A stretch of 64,000 nt of DNA from Ochotona curzoniae. Taxonomy: Eukaryota > Chordata > Mammalia > Lagomorpha > Ochotonidae. A program made the translations under genes and the position numbers. Positions 36,322 through 48,164 of this stretch are shown piece after piece; position 1 is the first letter of the stretch, and each line of letters opens with the position of its first letter. Under the pieces are notes generated by a model. That model ran no database searches, was not told where the DNA came from, and saw nothing but the letters and a program-made list of their open reading frames with translations. The stretch is from the NCBI RefSeq assembly GCF_017591425.1, contig NW_024464918.1, forward strand, positions 9,856,001 to 9,920,000, written 5' to 3'.

Positions 36322-36358
<37 letters not shown>
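36322..36358. repeat. (AC)n microsatellite
   Basis: Pure AC dinucleotide, about 18 units. Confidence 0.97.
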
Positions 36359-36361
<3 letters not shown>

Positions 36362-36573
36362 TCCTAAAGGTAGAATTTCAGGTTCAAGCATTAAAACTAT
36401 TTCAAAAAGCAAAATAAAAGACATCATTCCATATAAGTTTCCCCTGAATGATCATAACAATATTTTATAAAAATCCAAAAATAGCTATGCTGATGTGACC
36501 TTGGTTTTGATAGTGTTAACTTGATAAGAGCAAAAATTCGCAATTGCATTAGTGCTGCAGAGACTTGTATCTA

Positions 36574-36595
36574 ATATATATATATATATATATAT
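36574..36595. repeat. (TA)n microsatellite
   Basis: Pure TA dinucleotide, 11 units, about 215 bp from the AC repeat. Confidence 0.95.
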
Positions 36596-37799
36596 TTTGC
36601 ACCATGTATGTCCCTTTCTTGCATCTCCAGCTTGCATAAATGTTTCAGGCATGCACAAGGAGTTTACGCAAGGGCCCAGGCAAGCAGAAACTGTACTTCC
36701 AAGGTGGGATGGAGAGGATCGTACATGTTCCCACAGAGCAAAATGATTGTACAGAAAAGTTAAAATCTGACAGTGAAATACGAGAATGACGGCGAGGATC
36801 ATAAAAGATTGATTCTCAAATTGCCACTGGGTTGCTTCATAGCACAAAGGAGTGAGGTGAAGAATTAAGAAGGGAAGGGAAACAGAGATCAGAAACAATT
36901 CAAAGAAAGGGTTTCATGGGATAAAGAGAAATGCATGAAGTGGTTTTGCCGGAGGCACCTGACAAGACGCCGCAGAGCAGCAGGGGGAGCTATGGTATTA
37001 CAGTTCTCAAATCCCAGCAGTTTTTACAGTGAAGCTTCAGATTTATGGTTCCAGCAAAAAGGACATGCTAGTAATTCTTGCTTTTGCAATAAACAACCTG
37101 GCTACAGACACAAGGATGAGCTTTAATGATCTGTATCTTCAACAGAAGCCAAGAGTGTCATCAACGCGTTGTCGATGTTGGACTGAGTTGGTCTGCATCA
37201 GACACAGCTTTGAATCAAGTTTCTCTGGGGCGAGTATTTCCCCTCCTTATATTTATGGGTTTGGATTTTGAAAGAAATCATCCTTATCTTTGGTTAACTG
37301 AGGGGAGGAATTTGATAGGTATGAGAGAATATATAAAATGTCATGAAGGAAGTAGAGAGAAATTTCCTAAATATCAAATGGTTTATTTAATCTAAAACAA
37401 GATTTCAGGTACTTTGGCAGGCCAGACCTTGAATGGCAAAGCAACAGAGTCAGTGAAACCTTTCTCTGAAACGTGCCAGATTGAAACCTGCCATTCCACC
37501 ACTCCAAATACCATTTCTCAGCCATTTTGCCTGCCCCCAGAATGTAATTTCCTAGCTTATTTTTATCTGCATTTAGCTATGAACTAAATTTATTTACTTA
37601 AAATGGATGATCAAGCTAAGGTAGAATGCCCCCAAATTTTGCCTCCTTAACTATAAAACTCCTTGGATCCCATGAAATCTGCCCAAATTTCTGAAGACAG
37701 TACAACGAAGCCATCTCTGCATGCACTCCCGTGCTAGTAGCAGAGGTTGGAACTTCATGACCTAAAAAAGCATCTGTCGATGCACTCTACCTAAACTAC
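36596..37799. other. Non-coding stretch, apparently single-copy
   Basis: Somewhat less AT-rich than its surroundings. The frames at 36485-36898 (minus) and 36935-37395 (plus, three registers) show no family resemblance. Confidence 0.4.
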
Positions 37800-38160
37800 A
37801 ATGCATTATTGTAATTCAGACACTATTATGCTACCACAGAACTATAGGGCTTAAAACAATAGAAATATATTTTTCTCATAGGTCTGGAGGCAAAAAGTCC
37901 AAAACAAAATGGCAGCTGACATGGCCACAACCTGCCAAATTCTCTAGAAACTTCTCTTTCCTTCCTTTTTCTAGCGTTTTAGGGTAGCTGGCCATCTTTT
38001 GCTTGTTGAAGCATTGTACTACTGTCTGCCTCCACTTCCTAGTATCTGTTTTCTACCTATCTCCTTCCCCTTGACCTTTTAGAAAGACATCAGTCATGGG
38101 AGTGAGAGAAATTCTAAATCCAATAGTATATAATCTCCATCCTGCACTAAGGACATTTGC
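37800..38160 (-). mobile_element. MLT1-like (MaLR) LTR remnant, minus strand
   Basis: 'accacagaactatagggctt', 'aaaacaatagaaatatattt', 'ctcataggtctggaggcaaa', 'aagtccaaaaca' and further on 'aaagacatcagtcatgg' follow the order of the complement of an ancient MaLR LTR (the end of the LTR is read first). No target duplication can be seen at this age. Confidence 0.6.
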
Positions 38161-38231
38161 AATACTCTATTTGCAAAACGTTTGTAAATTAGATCTTATA
38201 CAAAGGTTCTGGGTGGAATAAGCTCGGAGAT

Positions 38232-38253
38232 GGGCTGCGGGGGGCGGGGGGGG
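38232..38253 (+). repeat. G-rich run
   Basis: GGG, then six Gs, then eight Gs separated by a few bases. It can supply four G-tracts and so could form a G-quadruplex. Confidence 0.8.
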
Positions 38254-38693
38254 AGAGAATATTCTTTAATTTGCTACAGAAATATATCAAAGGTAACATT
38301 ATTTTTATTTGTTTTGGTAAAGCAAAATAGAAGAGAAAAACAAATTAGCCAAATTGGAATTACCTTAAGGATGAATGTTAAATTTTTTAAAGCACTTTAA
38401 AAAATAATATACACCCAGCAAGCACAGATGATTTATTAGTGAGTTAAAACAAAACAGAAGACAAATAGTTGCTATATCCAAAGCCAACTGACAAATTTGA
38501 CTGCACTCATCAAATGCATTTGCTTAAAATATCCATAGGAATTGTGCAGTTCCAATTGGGCTCACATATGATACAAAGAAAAGTCATCAGGAAGTCCGTT
38601 GCTAGGGATTTTCATTTCAGCACTACCAAACATTGGTTGTGCCACATAGACTAATTATCTATTCCTTTCAAAGATCATGTTTCTTTGTTTTCA
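38254..38693. other. AT-rich spacer
   Basis: No repeat or gene recognised. A 61-codon frame at 38469-38654 is taken as chance. Confidence 0.4.
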
Positions 38694-38707
38694 AAAGTGA
38701 ATGCATA

Positions 38708-39030
38708 GGGTCCGGCGTGATAGCCTAGTGGTTAAGGTCCTTGCCTTTCATGCCTGCAATCCCATACGGGCGCCGGTTCTAATGCCAGCAATCTTCCCAT
38801 GCAATTCTCTGCTTGTGGCCTGGGAAAGCAGTCGAGGATGACCCAAAGCTTTCGGTCCCTGCACCCACGTGGGAGATCCAGAAGAAGCTCCTGGCTCCCA
38901 GCTTCGGATTGGCTCAGTTCCAGCCATTGCGGCCACTTGGGGAGTGAACCATCAGATGGAAGATCTTCCTCTCTGTGTCTCCTCCTCTCTGTGTATCTGA
39001 GTTTCCAATAAAAATAAACACTTTTTTTTT
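38708..39030 (+). mobile_element. Young CSINE, full length, 14-bp target duplication
   Basis: Starts 'gggtccggcgtgatagccta' and ends 'ttccaataaaaataaaca' plus a T/A tail. The body is close to consensus ('ggttaaggtccttgcctttc', 'cgggcgccggttctaatgcc', 'gcttgtggcctgggaaagca', 'ggggagtgaaccatcagatg'). Flanks AAAGTGAATGCATA (38694-38707) and AAAGTGAATACATA (39031-39044) differ at one base. CpGs are well kept. Confidence 0.95.
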
Positions 39031-39044
39031 AAAGTGAATACATA

Positions 39045-40629
39045 ATAATGTCTTTGGAATTGTCAAAAACGTGTAGAGTCAAGGACAGAGTAGGGACATG
39101 ACAAGATTGTTTCTCCTCTTTCATTTCTTCAAGCACTCAGATTCATCCCCCCATTGCCAGACTTGGAGGATAGAATAATATTGACTTGTGATTTCACGTA
39201 TTGATAATGTTGTCTGTGTTTCAGGTATTGTCATAACGATGTTATCCTGAAAGACTGATTTTTTCTTAAGAAAAAAGAAATGTCCAATTCCTACTGGTTT
39301 TCTGTTTCCAAATACCCAACTTACGGAAGATCACATTTATTTAACAAATAGTTATTGAACACAAAACCTTTTAACGCAGCACTTGGCATGCATTCACTTT
39401 CTTTTTTTTTTTTTTTCAACCAACACAGAAGGTATGCTCACTATGTGTTGTAACTTTGTCAGATAGGGGCTTTCTGTGGCGGAGTTCAGCTTGGTCAAGG
39501 AAACAGATGCTACTAATCAAATGATCATGCAAATGTAACACTGTCATCATGATAAGGCATGTTTAAAAAGAGAAGTGAGTTCTATAGACTAAAAGTGTTG
39601 ACCTAATCAGGTATCAGTCTTCCCTTAAGAAAATGAAAACTGCTCAGAAACCTGAAAGCAATGAAGATTCACCTATGAAAACAGAATATGGTAGAAGAAA
39701 AGAAAGAAGAAGGTCCTGATGCAGAAGTTTTCAAAAGGTGTGTCTAGAGTGGAAGAAGCCCCGGGAGTGTGAAATAGTGCGAGGCTGGAGAGAGGAAGAA
39801 ATGAGAGTGCATGGAATCATGCAGGTGAGGACGAGCACTGTGATGACCTACAAGTAGAGAGATGACAATAGAAGTTTCAAACAGCAAAACAGAAACAACC
39901 AAAATTGGCAGGAGAATGATCATTCATGTTATAATCGAGATGGACTAGGATCATGACAGATTTGAGCAAACCGATTTGGGATGCTGTTAGAATGAGTCAT
40001 TTGTAGCTTGTACCAGAAAGCAAGGTTGAGTAAGACCCGAAAGACTGGACGCGAACACTTACATCCAGAGGCAACCTGAATGACAAAGACTGCTAGGTTA
40101 GTAAACTGGGTGGATAACACTGTCAATTACTGATAAAGGAATAATGCAAATAAAACAGGTTTTTTTTCAAGAGGAAGAGTGGGAGGAAGGGTTGAGCCGT
40201 GATTAACAGGAAAATCCTTAAGACTTTTCCACCCCATCACCACCCACAGGAGTTGTCATATAGATAATCTGATAAAAGGACCAGCAATTGCAGAAGTTCT
40301 AGCATGAAGTTACTAATTTGTTTAATACTAATTGTTTCTAGAAACTATAAAGAGGGAGAAGGGTGATCTAAGAATTTATATTAATAAATGTCAATAATAG
40401 AGCTAATTGGCCTAATGTGTATGCAGCCACATGTATATGTGTATCTTCATGTATCTTTGCAAAAATATGATTTAAAATCCTAAGGCAATCTTGCCTTACA
40501 AATGATTAAAACCTAAATAATGGTTTAAGTAATCCAAAACACAGACTAAATGTCCCATGTATGTATGTATGCATATAATCTCTTTAAGGTGAACAAAATC
40601 TGGAACAGTAAACTTAAATCACTTATAAA
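39045..40629. other. Start of a long CSINE-free region
   Basis: No CSINE or L1. At 39340-39400 'atttaacaaatagttattga' and 'cagcacttggcatgcattc' look like an old mammalian-wide repeat. A T run lies at about 39401-39416. Purine-rich DNA at 39640-39900 has no coding character. Confidence 0.35.
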
Positions 40630-40960
40630 TTATATTTTATTCTATTAAACGCCACCTTTGCTAGGCTCAGCACTAAGCAGATGCAGAACAAACATGAACT
40701 AAACAAATTCCAAACCGTTTGGAGCAACAACTACAATTGTTACAGGTGGAAGTCACAGAGCGAGGGAGTTCAGGAGCCTATCATTATACATAATGTGGAT
40801 GACATTGTATGACATGTTCATGGAATTTAGTAAAAAGGGGCAGAGAAGACATGTAGAGGATAAAATGTTTCAACAATACCTTGAGGGAACGAGGCATAGA
40901 GAGAAATGAAGGATTCCTTGAGCACAGTAAATTCAAAGACCCAGAGTCTAGACCACGATG
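40630..40960 (+). repeat. Ancient mammalian interspersed repeat (family not named)
   Basis: 'ctaggctcagcactaagcag', 'gatgcagaacaaacatgaac', 'gcagagaagacatgtagagg' and 'accttgagggaacgaggcat' follow, in order, an old repeat that usually carries '..tgtgctaggcactg..gatacag..'. I recognise the phrase order but cannot assign a family safely. Confidence 0.4.
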
Positions 40961-41879
40961 CCAAATCTATTGTCGGAAGGGATGTATCCATTGAAAATAA
41001 AACACCTTATAATGATTAAACCTTTTCCATAGATTTACAGGTTGGCAGAGGGGAAAACATATTTCTCTATAGGAATATTTGCTAGTAATTTTCAAGTACC
41101 ATCTAAATAACATATTATATATGATATGTAGATACTAGTGTATCAAACATCTTTTTTCCGCCCATCACATTTTTCTCTTTATCTTTTCAGCTGCAACTGT
41201 TGGAGACTTCTTTGATTCACTGTTTTAAGAAGAAGCACTTCCTTCTCAGAATGAGGCTGGAAGCCTCACTGGGAGGAAGATGCGCACAGGCTAAGACAAT
41301 GTAATGTGCCAAGTTCTATGCTACTTGTAATGCAACAGCTGCACCCCATGGGCGATCCCAACCTGTTAACTTGAGCGGAGGGGGATTTAGCAGTGAAAGC
41401 TTAGTTGAGAAGATGTCTAGCCATCTCAAGTGCAAAGAATACATGAAAACAGTGGTGTCTAAATCAATTTTTTCTTATGGTATAGTTGAAACTAGATTTC
41501 CCAATACATTGTAGTATTTCCTTTGTAGCAGAGTACAGAATTTTTATCTTCTGCCTGATATAAACTTCTCCAACGAGAGTTAATAGCACTGATAATTAAG
41601 TAACTCTGTTATTTGTGAGAAACATTAAGATAAATGCTCTTCAAGAAAACAAACAGTTGGAGGATAGCCTCCATGTGTGTGAGAACAGATAAATGATACA
41701 TAGATGGAGATACATATATGTGTAGGTTGGCTCCACTGCTGATTTTCCCCTTCCTTAAAATTAAATGAATTCTTCATTCACTATTATAAACTAAATATTT
41801 CCTTTGAGTCCAATTAGCATTGCTGAAAGAAAAAGCAAATCAAGGCTCTGTTCACCATGCATCAATGTAATGGAAAATC
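40961..41879. other. Non-coding stretch in the CSINE-free region
   Basis: No recognised repeat. A small perfect hairpin TGAGGCT/AGCCTCA occurs at 41252-41268. Confidence 0.35.
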
Positions 41880-42065
41880 AGGTCTTTTATTCTAGCTTTA
41901 ATAACTGCAGCTTGATTAGAGGCAAAGAAAAGGCTATGCAGGGAGAAGGGGGAAGGAAAAGGACTGCCAAATTAGTTCTATAAGAATTCTCAACCTGTCT
42001 GCTCTCTGGCTCACTATTCAAATGCTAATTGAGCCTTTTGGTAAACAGAATGGGTAATCATGAAA
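41880..42065. promoter_or_regulatory. Candidate conserved non-coding element
   Basis: A repeat-free block dense in short motifs seen in developmental enhancers: 'gctttaataactgcag', 'cttgattagagg', 'ttcaaatgctaattgagcc' (octamer-like next to TAATTG) and 'gggtaatcatga' (TAATCA). This is motif reading only; conservation was not tested. Confidence 0.25.
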
Positions 42066-43980
42066 GACAAAAACAGACAAGGAAAACAAATGAAATATCA
42101 TACCTTATCCAAAACAGCATGGCATTTTTCTGATAAGCTTTGGAAGATTTAAAATTCTAAGTCCCTCAGTCTTATTTTTTTTTCAGAAAGATTATAATTA
42201 ATATAATAAAATAAATATTACATAATCAAATAAAAAATGACAAAGAACTGCTTTGTTTCAACAATGAAACCAGTCATGTTATAATTAGATAAGAGGATTT
42301 ATATTCACAGCTATAAACATGAAAGTAGACCATGAGGCTGGATAAAGGCAAGTTTTAAATTCTTAAAAATTAATTACATGGCATTATTCTTATCAGTACA
42401 CAGAATGCATTCATTATACAATTAATAAAAAGATGAAAGGAACTGGGGGGGGCAATTGTAATGCACATGGGGACATTTGGTTTTATACCCAGAATCGTCC
42501 TTCAGACATTTCTATAATCTTCTTACTAGGAAATGTCAAGACCCTAAATCAGTTAGAAGGAACACTGAATGGAGTGGGTCTTTATGTCAGTGCTTACACA
42601 CACTGAGGAAAGGTTGTGGATTTTCATGTAATTGCGATCTAAGGTGTAATAGGTTTAATTTGAGGTCCTCTTTAAAAGAACAGCAGGAAAAGCATTGTCA
42701 GCAATGTGTAATAGCCAGCAAGAAGTGGCAGCTCACTTGCTTACAATGTGCTTCCTTAAGGATGAAAAAGTGATTATCTTACAACCACAGTTATTTCTCT
42801 GAGTGCTTCCATCATCAGCATTGCACCGAAAATGCCTTGTGTATGCACCCACTTTATCCTGGAAAACATTTTAAAGCAATAAATAACATTCATGAAGAAG
42901 AAATGAGGTCATGAAAAGACAGCAGGCTATAAGGACTACAGTCACGGGCCAAATCCAGTTTTGGAAATTTCAAGGAGCTGTCCAAATCCTCTTGCTGTGT
43001 TGTAATTGTATTTTATCAACTATTACTTGCAGTAAATGGGCTATCAGCCAAGGCTAGGAAATCTGTTTTTGTTATATACAAATTGTTGGTGTAACATACA
43101 GCAGGCTGGCACAGTCAGACCACAACAGCATTAAACTCGCCTGACCTGCTGGCAATATTGTATGTGGCAACAAACATGGAAGGACTTCTCACTTGAAAGG
43201 ATATCAGGTACTTTAAGACTATGTAGCAGATACTTAATGTAACACACAAATAGCCTTTAAATTAAAAACAAAATGCTAGATGTTGCCAGTTCTAGAACAA
43301 AATTAAACAGAGACCAATTGCAACTTTGCTTTTTTGGATGAGGGAAGACAAATAGGAATGACAGGTACCTAGTCAGTGCTGGTGTCTAAGCAATGACTTA
43401 ATCAGATGGCTACATTTTCCCTGATCCGTCAACTTGTCTTCATTCTTTGAAGTGATATGTTACAAAACCTCATCTTCAATACCCCCTATTTATTCAAATC
43501 AAATTATTCATGCTAAGACCTCAAATAATGCAGAAACATCTGGAGATGGCACGCCTTTCTTGAATAAGCTACCCTACTCTCCCACTCTCTGCCTGCCATT
43601 CTCTTTGCTGTGTATCTCTGCCTCTGTCAGTCTCTCTCTCTCTCTTCCCCTCAGTTCCTCATCCATACACACACCCCCTACAGATATTTGCCATTTCTAT
43701 AGCCTGTCATCTTGTTGTTTTCTGCTTTTTTGTCCCTGGGCATATCAACATTCCAAGGTTAATGATGAAGCACCTTGGAAAAGCAGTGTTTGTTTAGCTC
43801 AAGGTAATGTTTTAAATGTCTTTCTCAGTGTGGCAATTTCATTGCTTCTAAAACAAAACCGATCTGCAATCTGAACCTGCATTCCATATTAACACCTCAG
43901 ACACATTTCTGCAGTGTTGTTTTTTTTTTCCATCCTGTCCTGGTTGAAAAATTGTTTGCAAGACAGGAGCTGGCAAACAC
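42066..43980. other. Non-coding stretch in the CSINE-free region
   Basis: Repeat-poor. G run at 42446-42453. A 98-codon frame at 42477-42773 and a 146-codon frame at 43434-43874 show no domain; the latter crosses a TC tract at 43630-43646. Blocks near 42600-42760 and 43010-43150 look single-copy. Confidence 0.4.
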
Positions 43981-43984
43981 TAGT

Positions 43985-44046
43985 ATCAGTTTGATAGGTT
44001 CAAGCTTTGAAAATCACAATTCTCCAAGCCTTATTATCAAACTGAT
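43985..44046. other. Hairpin with a 12-bp perfect stem
   Basis: ATCAGTTTGATA (43985-43996) is the exact reverse complement of TATCAAACTGAT (44035-44046), separated by 38 bases that can add weaker inner pairing (caagcttt with ccaagcc-like). The size is close to a microRNA precursor, but I know no matching miRNA, and no transposon end is evident. Confidence 0.5.
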
Positions 44047-46029
44047 GTGCTATGGCATCTTGTCCTTCTTAACTTGCCTCAATCCCTGGCCACATGAATA
44101 AAGAAACCCAGTATAAAGCAGCCATTTGTTTGTGATTCCTTTGCAATTATAAGTATGGGTTCTAGTCACAAATCACTGATGAAGAAGTTTTCAGTTTTGT
44201 TAAAAGTAGGCAGCAACATTCATGCCTCAGCTTTAAGGTATCGGTGCTTAGCTGCTTTAACTCACTGTCAGCCCTGTATTGGTCTCAAGTTAATATTAAA
44301 GGGATATCAGAGCTGCCACTAAGACATATGATGAACTCTACCCCCAACCCTCCAAAGCTGGGCAAATGAGCTGTGATTTACTTTGGAACCTGACAGAGAA
44401 GGAAAGCTGTGCTATGTTGCTAGTCAACAATTCCTCAAATTTCCCTATCTTACTGTGAAAACTATAGAACTCATTTCTAATGGAATCTAGCAGAGTGAAC
44501 ACTGACCCTCACTGGGAATTAGAAATAGAGTTATATTGATTAAGTCACTAAGATTTTAGGTTTCCTTGTTTGTTTCTACAGAGTGGTTTAGGATGTCCTG
44601 ACTGAAACACCCTCAGAGATCAATGGCACATTTAATAACTGAACTCTTAAAGACCTCCAGGAAGAATATGAAGAATATTGTGGGCTGGGAAAACAACCCC
44701 TAATGCTCTCATATCCACATTAGGTTGAAAGAGATACGCCTTCATTAGTACTAGGAATTGCACTAAAAGTTTTATTTGAATTATCCTATATAATCCCCCT
44801 CCCAACAAGACAGTCTTAAAATTAGAAGTCATTAAGGTCTGATTTCTCTAAATTCCATAAATTAGTTGCTTAATATGTATTTAAGAATATTATTCTAAAA
44901 GGAGCAATATTAATTTGTTATTCAGAACAAAAGAAACATGTAGCATCATTCTCTGTATAAAACTGTATTGTCATTTTGACAGTCTTGAAGTAACTGCTAT
45001 TTGATAAAGTGTGTTCCTAAAAGGACTACAAAGAGAGAAGAATCAATCCTGCTTAGGTCTTCAGTAATACTGTGCTGAGAAGACAAAGCAATTGTTCTGA
45101 CAAACGTACTTATTTAAGATCATTATAGAAATTTGTTTCCCTTCTTTCAAAGAATATGTTTTGAGAACTAAAAATCATCCTATCCTGTTTGGACACACAG
45201 AAGTAGTTACCGCTTAAGGATCGAGTGGTTATTTGTTTCAAAAGTCGTACATGTTCCATCAGATAATCAGTTTACAATTTTCACAATAATCTCTTCTTTT
45301 CGGCATATCTTTTGGGTCTAAATTGGCATCAGGCACATATGTACCTGTGTATTCAAAGTTGTTTCTATGTGAAGTACACAGATTTATTGCTTTGCTTCAA
45401 GAAAATCTACATATGAATACATTGTAGAAAATCATATTAGAAGGCGATTATTTAGCAAGCTGATAAGAATATTCAACACTGGTATAATACTGGACAGACT
45501 CCCTGGGGGTAAAGAATTGAAATAAACCTCTATTTTTTTTCATTATCCTATAAATATATACAAATATATAGATAACTCAAGGGCAAAACAGTGAAGATTG
45601 ATTTCCTAGACTCATTCTAGGTATTGGAGGAGTGTCCTTCCCGGGAACTCAGAACAAATTGAGGAGGCATTTTATCATAAGGAGATAGACTGGTGTGGGA
45701 GAAGCTCAACATAAATTTATTCAGATGGTTGATCCAGTCCAAATAAAACCAAATACGTTTGATTTTTTCCTATTCAAACTGCAGAAAATTTGAGATTTAC
45801 ATGGGATCCATTTAAATTCTTTTCATTCTTTTGCACTGACTGTATTTGAATGCTACGCAGTGACTCTTTGATCAGCCTTCATAGCATCAATACAAATACT
45901 TCCATTTATAATTCTCTGCTAGCATGCGATGACAGATTTTGTTCATGTGTCAAGGGCAGTGTGAAACACCTAAGAAAATATAAAGTACATGCAGAATTTG
46001 TGAGGAAGTGAATTCTGTATAATATTATG
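44047..46029. other. Non-coding stretch in the CSINE-free region
   Basis: About 2 kb with no recognised repeat and only one short frame (44647-44832). Confidence 0.4.
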
Positions 46030-46330
46030 CTGAAGACCTATCACTCTACATGTATCCGAACCCACAGGATATACAACACCAACAGCGAATACTGACAGGA
46101 TCCAGAGCTGATGGATGGTTATCACACGTCACTGCAGGTACAGCAGTTGTAACAGTGCACCATGTTGTTGGTTATGGTGATAACAGGTCCCACACACGGG
46201 CTAGCAGGCAGGATGGTGGAAATCTCTGTATCCTCCTCCAGGATGAGCATTTATATGAATGTGAGTATGCAAATGTGCGTATGTGTATTTACACAATAAA
46301 GCTTGTTGCATTCTGCTGTTTCCTTATCTG
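46030..46330 (+). other. Unassigned block with a polyadenylation signal
   Basis: GC-richer than its neighbours, with an open plus-strand frame of 93 codons (46050-46331) and AATAAA at 46295-46300. It contains an 8-bp inverted repeat GTTATCAC/GTGATAAC near 46119 and 46178. It could be an old LTR or a retroposed 3' UTR. I recognise neither the protein nor the repeat. Confidence 0.25.
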
Positions 46331-47059
46331 AGACTTCTTACCTCATGTAATTTATATGTCACAAAATCAGAACATTCTGCAATATTCCAACCATGTCATT
46401 TTCTTGATCATATGCAATTTCTTCTACCTTGAAACACATTTTTTTTTGGTCTCCAAGCATAGATGTTTACAAGTCATCCTTGCACCATTCTGTTTCACTG
46501 TGAATCAGTAATACTCCACTGTCATTTCACAGTATGCTGAAATTTCCTACTCCCATCACATCATTTATTCAACATTAGTTTACACACTTTCAAGCAACTC
46601 AAGAACAAGAAGCATGTTTCTCATTTACTTAATTATTCATAGATGTGCAGATATATGAATTCATTAATTAGTGCAATAATTGACTGAGTAAATTAAAAAA
46701 TGATAAACTGGTAGAATGCTTTATCCACCAATTCTCTAGCTATAAAGAACCTATAGCACACAAAGGTTAAGAGTCAATGTAGTAAATATTTCAAACTCCT
46801 AAGCTAACAATGAAACTATTCACTGTATGACACACTTTTCTGTACTTGTTTGTTGTTGTTGTTGACAATGTAAAAAAGCTAAAAGAAAGCCAAAACCAAA
46901 AAAACTAATTTTGCCAAATCCCATGCTGCTACTAATAATTAATCCTTGGTAACATTTTGTCATAACTCTTTTGTTCAACAAGCAAAATGATTGCAGTGAT
47001 CTAAATATGTTCCACAAAATTCCTGTGTGAAAGAATTAATTTTCAGTGGGGCTGACTTT
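46331..47059. other. Non-coding stretch
   Basis: AT-rich, with a short (TTG)n tract at about 46847-46864. Nothing else recognised. Confidence 0.4.
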
Positions 47060-47375
47060 TGGTAATTTTGATCATAGAACTCCACCCTCATGAAGGAATA
47101 TCATCAGAAAAGAGGTTGGTAGAGAGAAGCTAGTCTGTTTTCACCTCTTCTATCTCCTTGTCTCTTCCATTACATAAGGACAGAGCATCTCTCTTCTTCA
47201 GAGGATGCAGGAGCAGCAAGGCACTATCCTAGATGTAGGACCAGGTCTCTCATTGTACATGGAATGTAACACACCAGGAGCCAAAAGTGAGAAAAATATA
47301 CCTCTGTTCCTAACAAATGACTAAGAATCTCATATTGTGTTACAGCAGTGTTAAAGGACCAAGATAACAATAACA
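47060..47375 (+). mobile_element. MLT1-like (MaLR) LTR remnant, plus strand
   Basis: 'agaactccaccctcatgaag', 'gaatatcatcagaaaagagg', 'gagagaagctagtctg', 'tccattacataaggacagag', 'caccaggagccaaaagtgag', 'aatatacctctgttcctaac' and 'cagcagtgttaaaggac' follow the order of an MLT1-type LTR from U3 to its end. Confidence 0.62.
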
Positions 47376-48164
47376 TATAAGGCTTTGTCACTGGCAAACT
47401 ACAAGTATTGGGGCTTAAAGACTTTTACCCGATAAAGAGGATTTTCAAGCATTTTTGGAAAGCTCACATTCAGTTCTCCTACTCAGCATTGGGCCAGATA
47501 TGTGTTTTGCAGATTCCAGTGGGGGAATTAAAATGTAGGTTGTCCACTGGGAGTAGAGAAATGAATCTCTCCCTCTCGTGAACTTACAAGCCAAAGCTGA
47601 AAGTTTATTCTCAGGACTAGGACTCTCTAACAAGATGCATCTGGTAAACAGCTGAGATGAGCAACTCTACTCCTAAGTAGGCAGTCCTGCCAACAGCCCA
47701 GCAAAGGAACAGCTGACTGTTCAGTTATGACTGCAACAAAGAAAAAGAGGAGAGTGATTGATCTGTCCAGATGCCAAAGCAAAGCAGCCTTCTCTGTGTT
47801 CCCACCAGGGCAGCATCCCAGGGCCCTACATAGCAAAGCTCCATTGGAATGGAATGCTCTATAGAGTCAGTCTAGAGATTGTGTGTAATTTTATCTCTGA
47901 AATAGTATTTTGTTAGCATTGAAGTGGGAAAATAAGGCATGGGCCTGGAGCCTTGTCAATTCACATACATGTGAATAAATACATTGAGTACCTCTCAGTA
48001 ACCCACCTGTTGCCTCTGTGAACTACACAAATCACAGCAATAGCCACTTTTTAAGAATATGAGCTAAACAAACTTTGAGCAAGTCTCACAAAGAAAAGCA
48101 AGAGAGAAAAACCAAGTAAAATTAGAGAAGAAAAGGAAAACATCGTAAGAAACTAGTAAGGTGA
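47376..48164. other. Non-coding stretch, nothing recognised
   Basis: Moderate GC at 47430-47860. Minus-strand frames at 47445-47836 are short and unrelated to known families. Confidence 0.4.

Noticed and set aside
41252..41268. Perfect 7-bp hairpin TGAGGCT/AGCCTCA
   Set aside because: Short stem with 3-base loop is expected by chance in 64 kb.
42930..42965. 'cacgggccaaatccag' phrase resembling an old DNA transposon
   Set aside because: Only one short phrase matches; the following sequence does not continue the element.
43434..43874. 146-codon plus-strand frame
   Set aside because: Crosses a TC tract and has no family resemblance; flanks show no convincing splice or start context. Kept as non-coding.
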